64,000 nucleotides of DNA from Notoacmeibacter sp. (GCA_019912385.1 JAIOIW010000094.1:1-64000); one strand, 5' to 3'. Counted from the stretch's first letter, positions 10,890 to 18,614 are shown. The notes: a model not told the origin generated them from the letters alone. Made by a program: numbers and translations.

Positions 10890-11786
10890 ATGGAGACACT
10901 CGAAACACTCCAGCGCCGGATTGCAATCAGCCTCGACCTTCAATCGATCGTGCGCACAATGAAAACGCTGTCTGCGGTGACGATTCGTCATTGCGAACGG
11001 GCCAGTCGCGCCGTGCGGTCTTATGACGAGACCATCGACCGCGGCCTCCAGGTCGTGCTTCGTGATCCGGAAATGGCGAAGCGAGCCATCAAGTCCGCGG
11101 AAACATATGCTTCTCACGGCCCCGTCGGCGTGATCGTGCTGGGCTCGGATCACGGATTGTGTGGCCGGTACAACAATCTCGTCGTCGATATGGCCCTTAC
11201 GGACGTTCATGGTCTCAAGTCCGGCGAATCCAGGCTGGCGGTGGTCGGCACACGCGCGGCAGGCATTCTGGAAAGTGCCCGCCAGAAACCCGACGTCATC
11301 TATGGTGCTCCGGGGTCGGTATCGGGAATCAGCGAAACAACGGGGGCTCTGCTTGCCATGATCGACACCTGGCACAGCGAAGCCGGTATCAGACGAGTGC
11401 GGATTGTGCACAACACCCAGACCCACGAGAGCCGTCCCAGGCCGGTCGCAATGTCACTCCTGCCAATCTCGGCGGCATTTCTGCGCCATCAGGCGCACCG
11501 TCCCTGGCCCTCGCGGAGACTGCCCACATACACGGAAGAGCGCGATACGATACTGGCTCATCTCCTCCGGCAGCATGTTTTCGTTCGGATCTATCGCGCG
11601 CTGGCTGAGGCGCAAGCGAGCGAACATGCCTCCCGGCTTGCGGCTATGCAGGCAGCCGAGCGGGGTATCCGCGATCACCTGGCGGAGATGAACTTCCTCT
11701 TCCGGCAGAAACGCCAGGAACAGATTACGACCGAGCTCCTGGACGTCGTTGCCGGCGCGATGATGGTGGAAACCGAGGAGACCTGA
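10890..11786 (+). CDS. atpG: N-type ATPase gamma subunit
   Basis: A 298-residue rotor shaft protein and last gene of the operon. The N-terminal helix (LETLQRRIAISLDLQSIVRTM) and the C-terminal helix (residues about 230-290, ending RQEQITTELLDVVAGAMMVE) form the expected antiparallel coiled coil, with a globular middle part including VIVLGSDHGLCGRYN. It is divergent from F-type gamma, as is usual for N-ATPases. With it the set alpha, beta, gamma, epsilon, a, b, c plus AtpQ and AtpR is complete; delta is absent. Confidence 0.88.
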   Translation: METLETLQRRIAISLDLQSIVRTMKTLSAVTIRHCERASRAVRSYDETIDRGLQVVLRDPEMAKRAIKSAETYASHGPVGVIVLGSDHGLCGRYNNLVVDMALTDVHGLKSGESRLAVVGTRAAGILESARQKPDVIYGAPGSVSGISETTGALLAMIDTWHSEAGIRRVRIVHNTQTHESRPRPVAMSLLPISAAFLRHQAHRPWPSRRLPTYTEERDTILAHLLRQHVFVRIYRALAEAQASEHASRLAAMQAAERGIRDHLAEMNFLFRQKRQEQITTELLDVVAGAMMVETEET

Positions 11787-11819
11787 TCGAGCGCAGCGCG
11801 AATGTGAAAAACCGAGCCG

Positions 11820-12088
11820 CGATCCGCCGGCGGGCGGCGGCAGCCCGAGCCGATCCGGGAACTCGTCCACCGGTATGCGTCCGGCCAGGAGATAGCTTCC
11901 GTCGGGCCGCACGGAAAACACGGGACCGCCGACACCTCCTCGACAAACGCGCGCAGGTTCGGCAAAACACCGGCATCGAACGCATTCAGCGCCGCCTTCA
12001 CGGACATGACACCAATGATCGCGTCGCGTCCCTCTTCGCGTACCGGTATCTGCTTCCGGGCCGGACCATGCCTGTTCAAATGGTTTTG
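11820..12088 (-). pseudogene. Remnant of a TlyC/CorC-like (CBS / transporter-associated domain) gene
   Basis: On the minus strand, one frame (about 12088-11915) reads RKQIPVREEGRDAIIGVMSVKAAL, like the end of a CBS domain of the hemolysin C/CorC family. A second frame (about 11922-11820) reads VRPDGSYLLAGRIPVDEFPD then RLGLPPP, like the CorC/HlyC C-terminal domain. Joining them needs a one-base shift near 11919-11922 and implies loss of the second CBS domain between them. No start or intact frame exists. I read it as a frameshifted, internally deleted relic. Confidence is limited by its short length. Confidence 0.45.
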
Positions 12089-12309
12089 CGAATATGACGT
12101 CTCAAGCGAAAGTCATCGTCGCCAAGGGTCAGGCCCTACTGATTTGACTGGAATGGTCGCGGCGGATTTGTGCGGATACGAGAAGCGAGCCCGCAGGAAG
12201 GCTGAAGCCTTTGGCGTTCCGTCCCCTTATGGGTAGCGTAGGCTTGCGGCAAAGTAGGCCGCGCAAGGCCGCCCGATCCGAAAATTGGCCGGATTAGTGA
12301 GTCCTGATC
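12089..12309. other. Non-coding or decayed stretch between ATPase and RiPP operons
   Basis: No convincing gene is seen here. A short plus-strand frame reads LTGMVAADLCGYEKRARRKA but has no start, neighbours or family I recognise. Together with the adjoining CBS-domain relic this makes about 520 bases of gene-free DNA, which fits a boundary where accessory segments were joined. Confidence 0.4.
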
Positions 12310-12558
12310 CTAGCTCGCCGATTTCGCTGAAGATCCGGTCGCCTCAAGAAGCCGGGCCACCGTTTGGACCGAAGTTATCGACGCGATTTCCTCGCCGGTC
12401 AGCTGTCGGCCGATCTCGGCCTCGATCGCCAGCACGACCGACATGTGGGCGAGGCTGTCCCACGACGCGAGCGTGGCCATCGTGTCGTCGATCGTCACGC
12501 CCCGCTGCATTTTCAGGGCATCGGCGACGATCGCGCAGGCGCGGACTTCAATCTGCAT
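12310..12558 (-). CDS. Acyl carrier protein (RiPP operon)
   Basis: An 82-residue stand-alone carrier protein. The DSL motif for phosphopantetheine attachment is in ASWDSLAHM (Ser35), followed by helix-2/3 segments VVLAIEAEIGRQLTGEEI and SVQTVARLLEA typical of acyl carriers. Its start overlaps the end of the GNAT gene by 11 bases, so it is the last gene of the eight-gene minus-strand operon. It would hold an acyl (or aminoacyl) group activated by the AMP ligase two genes upstream and offer it to the GNAT enzyme. It is not the fatty-acid-synthesis AcpP (different neighbours and sequence). Confidence 0.85.
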   Translation of the reverse strand: MQIEVRACAIVADALKMQRGVTIDDTMATLASWDSLAHMSVVLAIEAEIGRQLTGEEIASITSVQTVARLLEATGSSAKSAS

Positions 12559-13147
12559 CGCATTTCTCCGCGAAGGGGCCCTCTTCCCATTTGCCGCGGA
12601 AGATCTCGAAGTTCAGGAAATCGACCACTTCGCCCGTTGTCGGGTTCTGCCGATGGCGGTGCCACGTCCCGACATGGTCGTATCCAAGGCGCCTGTAGTT
12701 GAAGACCGAAGCCACGTTGCGCGCTTCGACAACGCCGAAGAAACGATCGATCTCCCCGTTTCGGAAGAAGTGGTTCATCACCCGCGCCCGCACCTCCACG
12801 ATGACCCCCTTGCCCCACCAGTCCCGGTCGTCCAGCGCGACGGTATGGAAGGCGGAGCGGTATCCCTGCAGCTTGGTCGTATGAGCGCCGATCGCAACAT
12901 TGCTTCCCTTCGGCACGATCAGGAAGGCGAACCGGGTCCGGTTGTTGGGTACCGGCCCGGTCTTGATCCATTTCCACAGCGACCGGCGCCTGGGCGACTG
13001 GTAGAGGCCGGTCAGGATGTCGGGATCGCTGCGCCACCGGTTCGTCGCGATCAGGAACCGCACCGGCCCGACCGGGCGAAGGTGAAACCGCTCGGTTTCC
13101 AGCGGCTGCGCCAGGGCACGGTTGCGCGGTTCGAAAATCGCGGTCAT
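12548..13147 (-). CDS. GNAT-family acyltransferase (RimJ/RimL type, RiPP operon)
   Basis: A 199-residue GNAT protein. The motif-A block is DDRDWWGKGVIVEVRARVMN, and the C-terminal block FFGVVEARNVASVFNYRRLGY is the usual GNAT closing motif. The start is the ATG at 13147, overlapping the ligase stop (ATGA); a longer frame upstream is inside the ligase. RimJ/RimL-type GNATs usually acylate N-terminal amines. Its position between an AMP ligase and a carrier protein suggests it moves an acyl group from the carrier onto the operon's peptide (inference). GNAT enzymes that attach long acyl chains are known in other RiPP pathways. Confidence 0.82.
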   Translation of the reverse strand: MTAIFEPRNRALAQPLETERFHLRPVGPVRFLIATNRWRSDPDILTGLYQSPRRRSLWKWIKTGPVPNNRTRFAFLIVPKGSNVAIGAHTTKLQGYRSAFHTVALDDRDWWGKGVIVEVRARVMNHFFRNGEIDRFFGVVEARNVASVFNYRRLGYDHVGTWHRHRQNPTTGEVVDFLNFEIFRGKWEEGPFAEKCDAD

Positions 13148-14571
13148 TGCCCGCCCTCCGCAATTCCGCGCACATCGGCGCGAACGACCTTTCCCCGATC
13201 GTTGCGCGGAATTTCGTCCATCACGTGGAGGCGCGAGGGCACGGCGTCGGCGCGTGCATGGGCGCGGCACCAGGCCTTGATCGCCTCGGCGTCGAAGATC
13301 GCGCCCGGCCGGAGCACCACGGCAGCGGCAACCACCTCTCCGGCCACCGGATCGGGAATGCCGAACGCGCAGGCTTCCACGATGTCGTCATGACGTTCCA
13401 GCAACAGGTCGACCTCTTCGGCCTGCACCTTGATGCCGCCGCGGTTTATTTCGGTCTTGATGCGCCCGACAAGGACCAGCCGGCCCGAGCCGTCGAGTTC
13501 CCCGATGTCGCCGGTCCTGAACCAGTTGCCGGCAAAGGCCTCGGCGCCAAGGTCGGGACGCCGCCAGTAACCGAGCATGATCGACGGGGTTTGCACCAGC
13601 ACCTCACCGCGGCCCGAGAAAGCGATATTGCCGGCATCGTCGCGCACGGCGAGCCCGCCACCCCAGGCATGCCCGACATAGCCGTCGCAGGCTTCCGCAT
13701 CCCGCAGCGAGCCGCCCGCGATCCAGTTCGCTGATTCTGTCATCCCGAACATGTTGAACACGTCGGTCGTGCCGCCCCACAAGGCGATGTCCCGCCACTG
13801 GTTGATCGACAGCGGCGCCGAGCCGACATGAATCCGCTGGAGCGGACGGGACGGGCCGGGCGATACCCGCAATGCGATCTTCCAGAAAGACGGAACCGAA
13901 CTCATGAAGCCGATATTGCGATTCGTGACAACGGTCGCGAGGTCGCGCATCTCGCCCATGTCGGGGGTCGTCCAGATGTGGACCCGCCCGCCGGCAAAAA
14001 GCGGCGTAAGACAGTTGCCGATCAGTCCGTGGCCGAAGAAGACCGGCAGGACGCAAAGCGTCTCGCGCAGGGTCTCGGGTCCGATTTCCGCGATGTTGAG
14101 GGCGATGCGCGCAAGCAGGCTGCGTTGCGAGTGCACGATACCCTTGGGGCGACCCGTGGTACCCGACGTCATGAGGATCAGCGCCGGCTCGTCGAACCCC
14201 AATGGGCGGACGGCCGGCGAGTTTTGCGTCCCGGCCGGCGGCAGGGGACGGTGCGTTTCGCCGAGCCAGGCGCGTGCTCCGGTCGCCTCGACCACGTTCT
14301 CCTGCTCTTCGGTCGAAAGCGCGGAATTGACCCCGACCGCTGTCAACCCCGCTTCCCAGCACGCCAGGATGGCGATCAGGAAGGCAACACCATCCCGCTC
14401 GGAGACGACTACCCGGTCGCCATGCTTGAGACCGGACCCGGCCAGTCCGACAGCCTGATGAGCAACCGCGTGGCGGATCTGCGGCGCAGAGAGTTCCGCT
14501 CCGGTTCGCACGTTCGAAATACGTGCCGACGGCGGTAGCATGGAAAGGATTGAAGCGTTTGCGATTGGCAT
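13144..14571 (-). CDS. AMP-dependent acyl/aryl ligase (adenylate-forming, RiPP operon)
   Basis: A 475-residue ANL-superfamily ligase. The AMP-binding P-loop MTSGTTGRPKG is at residues 134-144, the A7-like block FRTGDIGELDGSGRLVLVGR is present, and the catalytic lysine lies in NDRGKVVR near the C-terminus. It is shorter than acetyl- or long-chain acyl-CoA ligases (500-650 residues), as are many ligases that load stand-alone carriers. It probably adenylates a carboxylic acid and loads it on the adjacent ACP; the acid cannot be named. It lies 68 bases after the nucleotidyltransferase. Ribosome sites at 14571 and at the alternative ATG 14541 are both weak. Confidence 0.85.
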   Translation of the reverse strand: MPIANASILSMLPPSARISNVRTGAELSAPQIRHAVAHQAVGLAGSGLKHGDRVVVSERDGVAFLIAILACWEAGLTAVGVNSALSTEEQENVVEATGARAWLGETHRPLPPAGTQNSPAVRPLGFDEPALILMTSGTTGRPKGIVHSQRSLLARIALNIAEIGPETLRETLCVLPVFFGHGLIGNCLTPLFAGGRVHIWTTPDMGEMRDLATVVTNRNIGFMSSVPSFWKIALRVSPGPSRPLQRIHVGSAPLSINQWRDIALWGGTTDVFNMFGMTESANWIAGGSLRDAEACDGYVGHAWGGGLAVRDDAGNIAFSGRGEVLVQTPSIMLGYWRRPDLGAEAFAGNWFRTGDIGELDGSGRLVLVGRIKTEINRGGIKVQAEEVDLLLERHDDIVEACAFGIPDPVAGEVVAAAVVLRPGAIFDAEAIKAWCRAHARADAVPSRLHVMDEIPRNDRGKVVRADVRGIAEGGQ

Positions 14572-14639
14572 CGGTCAGGGTCTCGCCGCTTCGACAAGAA
14601 GGGATAATGCATTCCGATGCAAATGACGCGAGCGGCAAG

Positions 14640-15602
14640 TCATCGCACTGCCAGATACTGGAGCCGCCGGAATGCATGGCGGCGCAACCGCGAGCCGCGC
14701 GTGAACGGCGCGTCCATGACCGTTTGCGGCGTGACGAGACCGCCGGCGACCTTTGCCAGCAGACCCGGTGCAACCAGCCTCGCCATGTCCATCGCGTCCT
14801 GCTCACCAAAAAGGCCGGCGATGAGGCGCAGGCATTGCGCCGTCTCCATTCGCAGGCACAGGCGTTCGGCGGTCGCGGCGACCGCCTCCCGGTCACACAT
14901 TTCAAGTCCGCGATAGGCCTGGAGGACGTCGACGAGGAATCGGAGCTGGTGAAACTTGTGGCCGAGCGCCGCGTGAACCACAGCGACGAAGAAGAGGCTC
15001 AGCGGCGCCTGCGGGTCGCCAGGGGCGATTTGCATCAGTTCGCCATGACCGAAGCCCGCCTTTCGGCGCAGGCCGGCATAGTGGACGAGATTGCCGTGCA
15101 GTTCGATCAGCAGGGATGGATCGCCCGCATGCACCCACTTTTCCTCCTGGTTGGCTTCCGTGCGATCGAAGACCGCCTTTTTGTACAGATGAAAACCGCG
15201 CGCGCCCAGATACCCGGCCAATGCCGCGCGTGCGTCGCTTGTCCCCAGGATGTCGATATCGGTGAACGGCCTGTCACCGGGGAAGGCATAGAGTTGGCGC
15301 GAAAAGACCGGCCCCTTGACGATCGCGGCCCCGATACCTTCCTTGTCGATGAACGCCTGCATGTCCGTCGCGATACCGCGCAGTCGCAATGTCATCGCAG
15401 TATGGGCCTCGACCTCGCTGCGCAATTCGATGAGGGCGGCGGGATCGCACCGGCCGGCAAGCTTGCGCAGGACGACCGGGCCGACACCATGCATGCGCGC
15501 TCCAAGAGCAATCGCGGGAAGCATGGTTTCGGCAAACTCGGCCGGCGGCTTGACCGGATCGGCCATGATGCACACCAGCGCATCGGCTCCCCCGGGCATC
15601 AT
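14640..15602 (-). CDS. Nucleotidyltransferase-fold protein (RiPP operon)
   Basis: A 320-residue member of the uncharacterised nucleotidyltransferase family found in lasso and related peptide clusters. The nucleotidyltransferase signature is VKGPVFSRQLYAFPGDRPFT followed by DIDILG (the D-x-D metal pair), with a third acidic strand LLIELHGNLVH. The start ATG at 15602 overlaps the kinase stop (ATGA). Family members in lasso clusters, paired with HprK-like kinases, are linked to further tailoring of phosphorylated peptides. What group is transferred here is unknown. Confidence 0.75.
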   Translation of the reverse strand: MMPGGADALVCIMADPVKPPAEFAETMLPAIALGARMHGVGPVVLRKLAGRCDPAALIELRSEVEAHTAMTLRLRGIATDMQAFIDKEGIGAAIVKGPVFSRQLYAFPGDRPFTDIDILGTSDARAALAGYLGARGFHLYKKAVFDRTEANQEEKWVHAGDPSLLIELHGNLVHYAGLRRKAGFGHGELMQIAPGDPQAPLSLFFVAVVHAALGHKFHQLRFLVDVLQAYRGLEMCDREAVAATAERLCLRMETAQCLRLIAGLFGEQDAMDMARLVAPGLLAKVAGGLVTPQTVMDAPFTRGSRLRRHAFRRLQYLAVR

Positions 15603-16594
15603 GACGTTGCCGGCCGATTTGCCAGCGCGGCCATGAGCGCGGGCGCAATGGTCGCCAGATCGGTGCCCGCGCGAAGCCGGAACACGGGAACACATCTTAC
15701 CAGGCCGGCGAGAGCGGAGAATTGCTTCGCCTCGCCCGCCATGAGGCCTGGTGCGCCCAACCGCATGTTATCGGCTGCCAGCGCGGCAAGCGCGTCGGCC
15801 GCCCCCATCTCCGACACCGAACTCTGAGTGCCACCGCTGCGTTCCAGTTTGAACAAGCCTGCAACACGCTGTCTTCCGGAGGGTGTGAAGCGAATGCGGC
15901 CTTTCAGATCGACCTGCCGGAGAGGCCGCTCGTTCTCATCGTTCCATTCGCCGGAAAGCAGCGGCGCGACCCAGTCGAGCATTGCTGCGGTGTTGCGGTG
16001 GACCTTGAGATTGCGCGGCAAGCCCCAGGCGGTCGTGCCCTGTGCCGTGGCGCGAAAGATCATCGTATCGTCGGAACAAAGGCCGAAGCCCGCATCGCAA
16101 AGCGATAGTGTGGTTGTCGTCTTGCCGGCGCCGCTGTGCCCGAAAATAACCGCAAGATCGTCGCTACCGGGCATCGTGACACCGGCGGCATGCAGCAGGA
16201 ATTGCCCGGTGGCGTTGATGGCCGCCTGCAGTGCGAATATCCCGGCTGCCATGCCCGCCCGCTCTTCGTGACCTGATGCCACCGTCATGAACGCCTGGCG
16301 GCCGTCGCGCTCCAGAACGAGTGCCACGCGGCCGGCGACTTGCAGATAGTGCCGGCCATCCGCCTTGGCGAAATGGCACGCGCCCTCGCCGAAAACCGGC
16401 CCGCGATAGATGGTTGCCGCGCCGACCGGAACCGCTTCCGGCGTGCCTTCGCGAACCGTCAGGCGGAATTCCGGAATGCTCACTGCCGGAACCGTCGATC
16501 CGCCGAAGATGCGCGAGAAGGCTTTGAGGTGAGACGGGTTCACCGCCTCGACCCGCATTGCCCCGCCACGAAGATCGAAATCACGCGAGATCAA
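15599..16594 (-). CDS. HprK-like serine kinase (RiPP operon)
   Basis: A 331-residue protein with the HPr-kinase/PEP-carboxykinase fold. The P-loop GHSGAGKTTTT (residues 152-162) and the acidic pair in CSDDTMIF (about 173-180) are the family's catalytic elements. It lacks the N-terminal domain and context of true PTS HPr kinases. Related kinases in lasso-peptide operons phosphorylate the C-terminal serine of the precursor; Ser29 of the adjacent precursor is the obvious candidate (inference). The start overlaps the B2 protease gene by 14 bases, and the stop overlaps the nucleotidyltransferase start. Confidence 0.8.
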   Translation of the reverse strand: MISRDFDLRGGAMRVEAVNPSHLKAFSRIFGGSTVPAVSIPEFRLTVREGTPEAVPVGAATIYRGPVFGEGACHFAKADGRHYLQVAGRVALVLERDGRQAFMTVASGHEERAGMAAGIFALQAAINATGQFLLHAAGVTMPGSDDLAVIFGHSGAGKTTTTLSLCDAGFGLCSDDTMIFRATAQGTTAWGLPRNLKVHRNTAAMLDWVAPLLSGEWNDENERPLRQVDLKGRIRFTPSGRQRVAGLFKLERSGGTQSSVSEMGAADALAALAADNMRLGAPGLMAGEAKQFSALAGLVRCVPVFRLRAGTDLATIAPALMAALANRPATS

Positions 16595-17045
16595 ACCGCT
16601 TTCCCTGCAAACCGGGCGCTGCAGCCCTGTGAACGTAGATCGTCACCTGTCCGTCCTTGTGCCGGTTGATCACCTCTTCACCGGCGACGGAAACCCAGCA
16701 ATGGGCCGACAGCCGATTCGAATCGACCGTCGCCTCATCGACCGCGAAGTGCAGCTCGGGCTGGTAGCCGGACCGGCGAAGATATTCGTATCCCACAAGC
16801 CCGGCGCGCAGGCAGCGCCGGTCGCGCATCACGACCGGATTGCGGACCGCCTTGCGCACGTAACGCGAGATGACGGCCAGCGGAAGCTGCGGATAGTCAT
16901 CGGCCGTTCCATTGTCGGCCGCTGCCAGGATCTGCGCGAAGCTTTTTCCCCGGATACGGAACGGAAGCATGCGCGCGGCCAGCCATATGTCGAAAAAAAG
17001 CCGCCAGTGTTGCCAGGGACGGCCGGCATGGCGATCGGCGTTCAT
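16581..17045 (-). CDS. Lasso-type B2 leader peptidase (transglutaminase-like Cys protease)
   Basis: A 154-residue protein of the lasso-peptide B2 family (transglutaminase-like core 3). The catalytic Cys78 is in RRCLRAGLVGYEYLRRSGY and the catalytic His115 in LSAHCWVSVAGEEV; the third acidic residue is probably D131 or a nearby acid. The family cleaves the leader from the precursor once it is presented by the B1 (PqqD-like) protein. Its start overlaps the stop of that gene by one base (TAATG). Length and order match split B1/B2 systems of Proteobacteria. Confidence 0.88.
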   Translation of the reverse strand: MNADRHAGRPWQHWRLFFDIWLAARMLPFRIRGKSFAQILAAADNGTADDYPQLPLAVISRYVRKAVRNPVVMRDRRCLRAGLVGYEYLRRSGYQPELHFAVDEATVDSNRLSAHCWVSVAGEEVINRHKDGQVTIYVHRAAAPGLQGKRFDLA

Positions 17046-17320
17046 TACCCTGCCCGTACCACGATACCCTCCGCTTCCAGCTCGTTCGCAAGGTCGCTCA
17101 GATCGGATATGAGCACTTCAATCGGAACGTCGTATTCGCTTCCCATCAACCGGGCGATTTCGCCGACCGAACGCCCGCCATCAAGGTTTCGCAAAAACGC
17201 TTCCGTCGTGTCGTTGCACGAAAAGAGCTGCCCGCTGTCGCTGAGAAGGATCACGGCTCCATCCCCGACCGTCTCGAACGAAGCGGCCGGCGAAAGAACG
17301 AATATATCGGATGTGGACAT
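17045..17320 (-). CDS. PqqD-like RiPP recognition element (lasso B1 type)
   Basis: A 91-residue stand-alone PqqD-family protein. Features are a beta-hairpin with GAVILLSDSGQLFSCNDTTE, the helix LLRNL-like segment AFLRNLDGGRSVGEIARLM, and a C-terminal helix that includes DLSDLANELEAEGIVV. Such proteins bind the leader (often through its YxxPxL motif) and deliver the precursor to the modifying enzymes. It is the first enzyme-set gene after the candidate precursor (61-base gap) and is coupled to the B2 protease gene. Confidence 0.88.
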   Translation of the reverse strand: MSTSDIFVLSPAASFETVGDGAVILLSDSGQLFSCNDTTEAFLRNLDGGRSVGEIARLMGSEYDVPIEVLISDLSDLANELEAEGIVVRAG

Positions 17321-17381
17321 TGTCGGTTCAGCCCGGGCTGCGCGTCAGTCCCGCATTTCCAGTAATTTGAAATGGCTGGTC

Positions 17382-17480
17382 TTAAACCGGGCCAGACACG
17401 GCGGCTGCCGCAATTGCGGACAGCTTGTCACGCTTCACAAGCAAGGGTTTCGTGTAGGTCTTCTTGGTGGACTTCAGCAT
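17382..17480 (-). CDS. Candidate RiPP precursor peptide (32 residues)
   Basis: A small gene found by reading upstream of the PqqD-like gene: ATG at 17480, TAA at 17384-17382, with GGGGA about 8 bases before the ATG. The peptide has a Lys/Thr-rich start, then YTKPLLVKRDKLSAI and a hydrophobic tail ending AVSGPV. The segment Y-x-x-P-x-L-x(2)-R-x-x-L-x-x-I matches the leader motif recognised by B1 proteins of lasso-like systems. The tail after the leader would be only about 8-10 residues and has one hydroxyl residue (Ser29). It lacks an Asp/Glu at the ring position required for a lasso, so the product should be linear. The cleavage site is not certain. Confidence 0.75.
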   Translation of the reverse strand: MLKSTKKTYTKPLLVKRDKLSAIAAAAVSGPV

Positions 17481-17708
17481 TGCGACATCCCCATTTCTCG
17501 CGCCTGAATTCATCAGTAGCAGCTATCGTATTCACGTTCCAGTTGAATTCGACCAGCAGATTTCGCGCATGGGCTTCCGCAAGGACCATGCCCGAAGCAC
17601 TGAAGGCGAAGAAACCAAAGCCCTGGCCGCTGGCCGGCTCGTCCCTGGCGCACATGGCCCAAACGGGTCAGGCCATCCCTTTCAACCTCGACAATGATTC
17701 ATCCCGCC

Positions 17709-18614
17709 TCACGGCCAATCAGAAAAATTCGGCGGTTCGAAACCCGCGCTCCCGCGCGCCGAGGACGCCAGCATGCGGCGGAACCGGCCAGGCGAAATGC
17801 CGACCATGCGCCTGAAGAAATGGGAAAAATGCGCCGGATCCTTGAAACCGAGCGCGTAGCTGAGCTGCTTGATCGAGAGGGTCGACCGCTCCAGCCCGAT
17901 CGAAGCTTCGCGCGCGACGCGCTCGGCGATCAGGGCCTTAGGCGGTTTGCCGAGCTCCCTTGTACAGATCGCGTGCAGCCGGTCGGCGCTGATACCCAAC
18001 TCGCGGGCATAGTCGGCCACGGAGCGATGAGCGCGGAAGCCGGCTTCTACGAGCTGGCGGAACCGTTGCAGGTGAAAACGCTGCTCGCCATGCACCGCCC
18101 CCCCGGCAGCTTCCATGCCGGAAGCGCGCATGACCGTGACCAGGATGATGCGCAGGCGGGCGATGATCATCATCGCGCTGCCCGGCCTCGGTTGCCTGAT
18201 CTCGCCCGCCATGGCGGTAAGGTTCTCCACGATCGCCGATAGGTGATCGCGCGCGCCCGCAAATGAGCGGTCCCATTCTTCGGCGAACAACGACTGCAGG
18301 ATCGCAGATTCAAAGAAGTCGCCGACGGCGCGCGCGAATGCCTCGTCGGTAATCTCCGCGACGATTCCGGTCGCACCCGCTTCGAGCATCAATCTACCGC
18401 CGGCCGGTCCCGTCCGCCAGCAAAGCATCGGTCCGGATATCGGAGCTTCACTGGAGCCGTCGATCAGTACCGCGTCGCCATCTGCGAGAACGACAAGCGC
18501 GCGCGCGGCCCCGGGGCTGTCCTGGGATAACCGCACAACCTGTCGCTGCAGGCCGCTCGATACGGCGCGTATAGTGACCGACGCTTTGGAGAACTGGGCG
18601 ACAGCGGACAACAT
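17709..18614 (-). CDS. AraC-family transcriptional regulator
   Basis: A 301-residue protein with an N-terminal sensing domain (about 1-190) and a C-terminal double helix-turn-helix (about 205-290). The latter includes SVADYARELGISADRLHAIC and LSYALGFKDPAHFSHFFRRM, the classical AraC signature. I chose the ATG at 18614 because GGGAG precedes it at 7-base spacing; an in-frame start at 18677 lacks such a site. It is divergent from the aldehyde dehydrogenase / ABC transporter operon, and its layout resembles regulators of aromatic-aldehyde oxidation such as FeaR. It is also upstream of and codirectional with the RiPP operon, so read-through or control of that operon is possible. Confidence 0.8.
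   Translation of the reverse strand: MLSAVAQFSKASVTIRAVSSGLQRQVVRLSQDSPGAARALVVLADGDAVLIDGSSEAPISGPMLCWRTGPAGGRLMLEAGATGIVAEITDEAFARAVGDFFESAILQSLFAEEWDRSFAGARDHLSAIVENLTAMAGEIRQPRPGSAMMIIARLRIILVTVMRASGMEAAGGAVHGEQRFHLQRFRQLVEAGFRAHRSVADYARELGISADRLHAICTRELGKPPKALIAERVAREASIGLERSTLSIKQLSYALGFKDPAHFSHFFRRMVGISPGRFRRMLASSARGSAGFEPPNFSDWP

Noticed and set aside
12310-17480. Calling the cluster a canonical lasso-peptide operon
   Set aside because: There is no asparagine-synthetase-like cyclase, no exporter, and no Asp/Glu at the ring-closing position of the precursor.
17428-17655. 75-codon minus-strand frame upstream of the RiPP genes, considered as an alternative precursor
   Set aside because: It overlaps the better 32-codon precursor in another frame, lacks a leader motif and ribosome site, and is Trp/Cys-containing without pattern.
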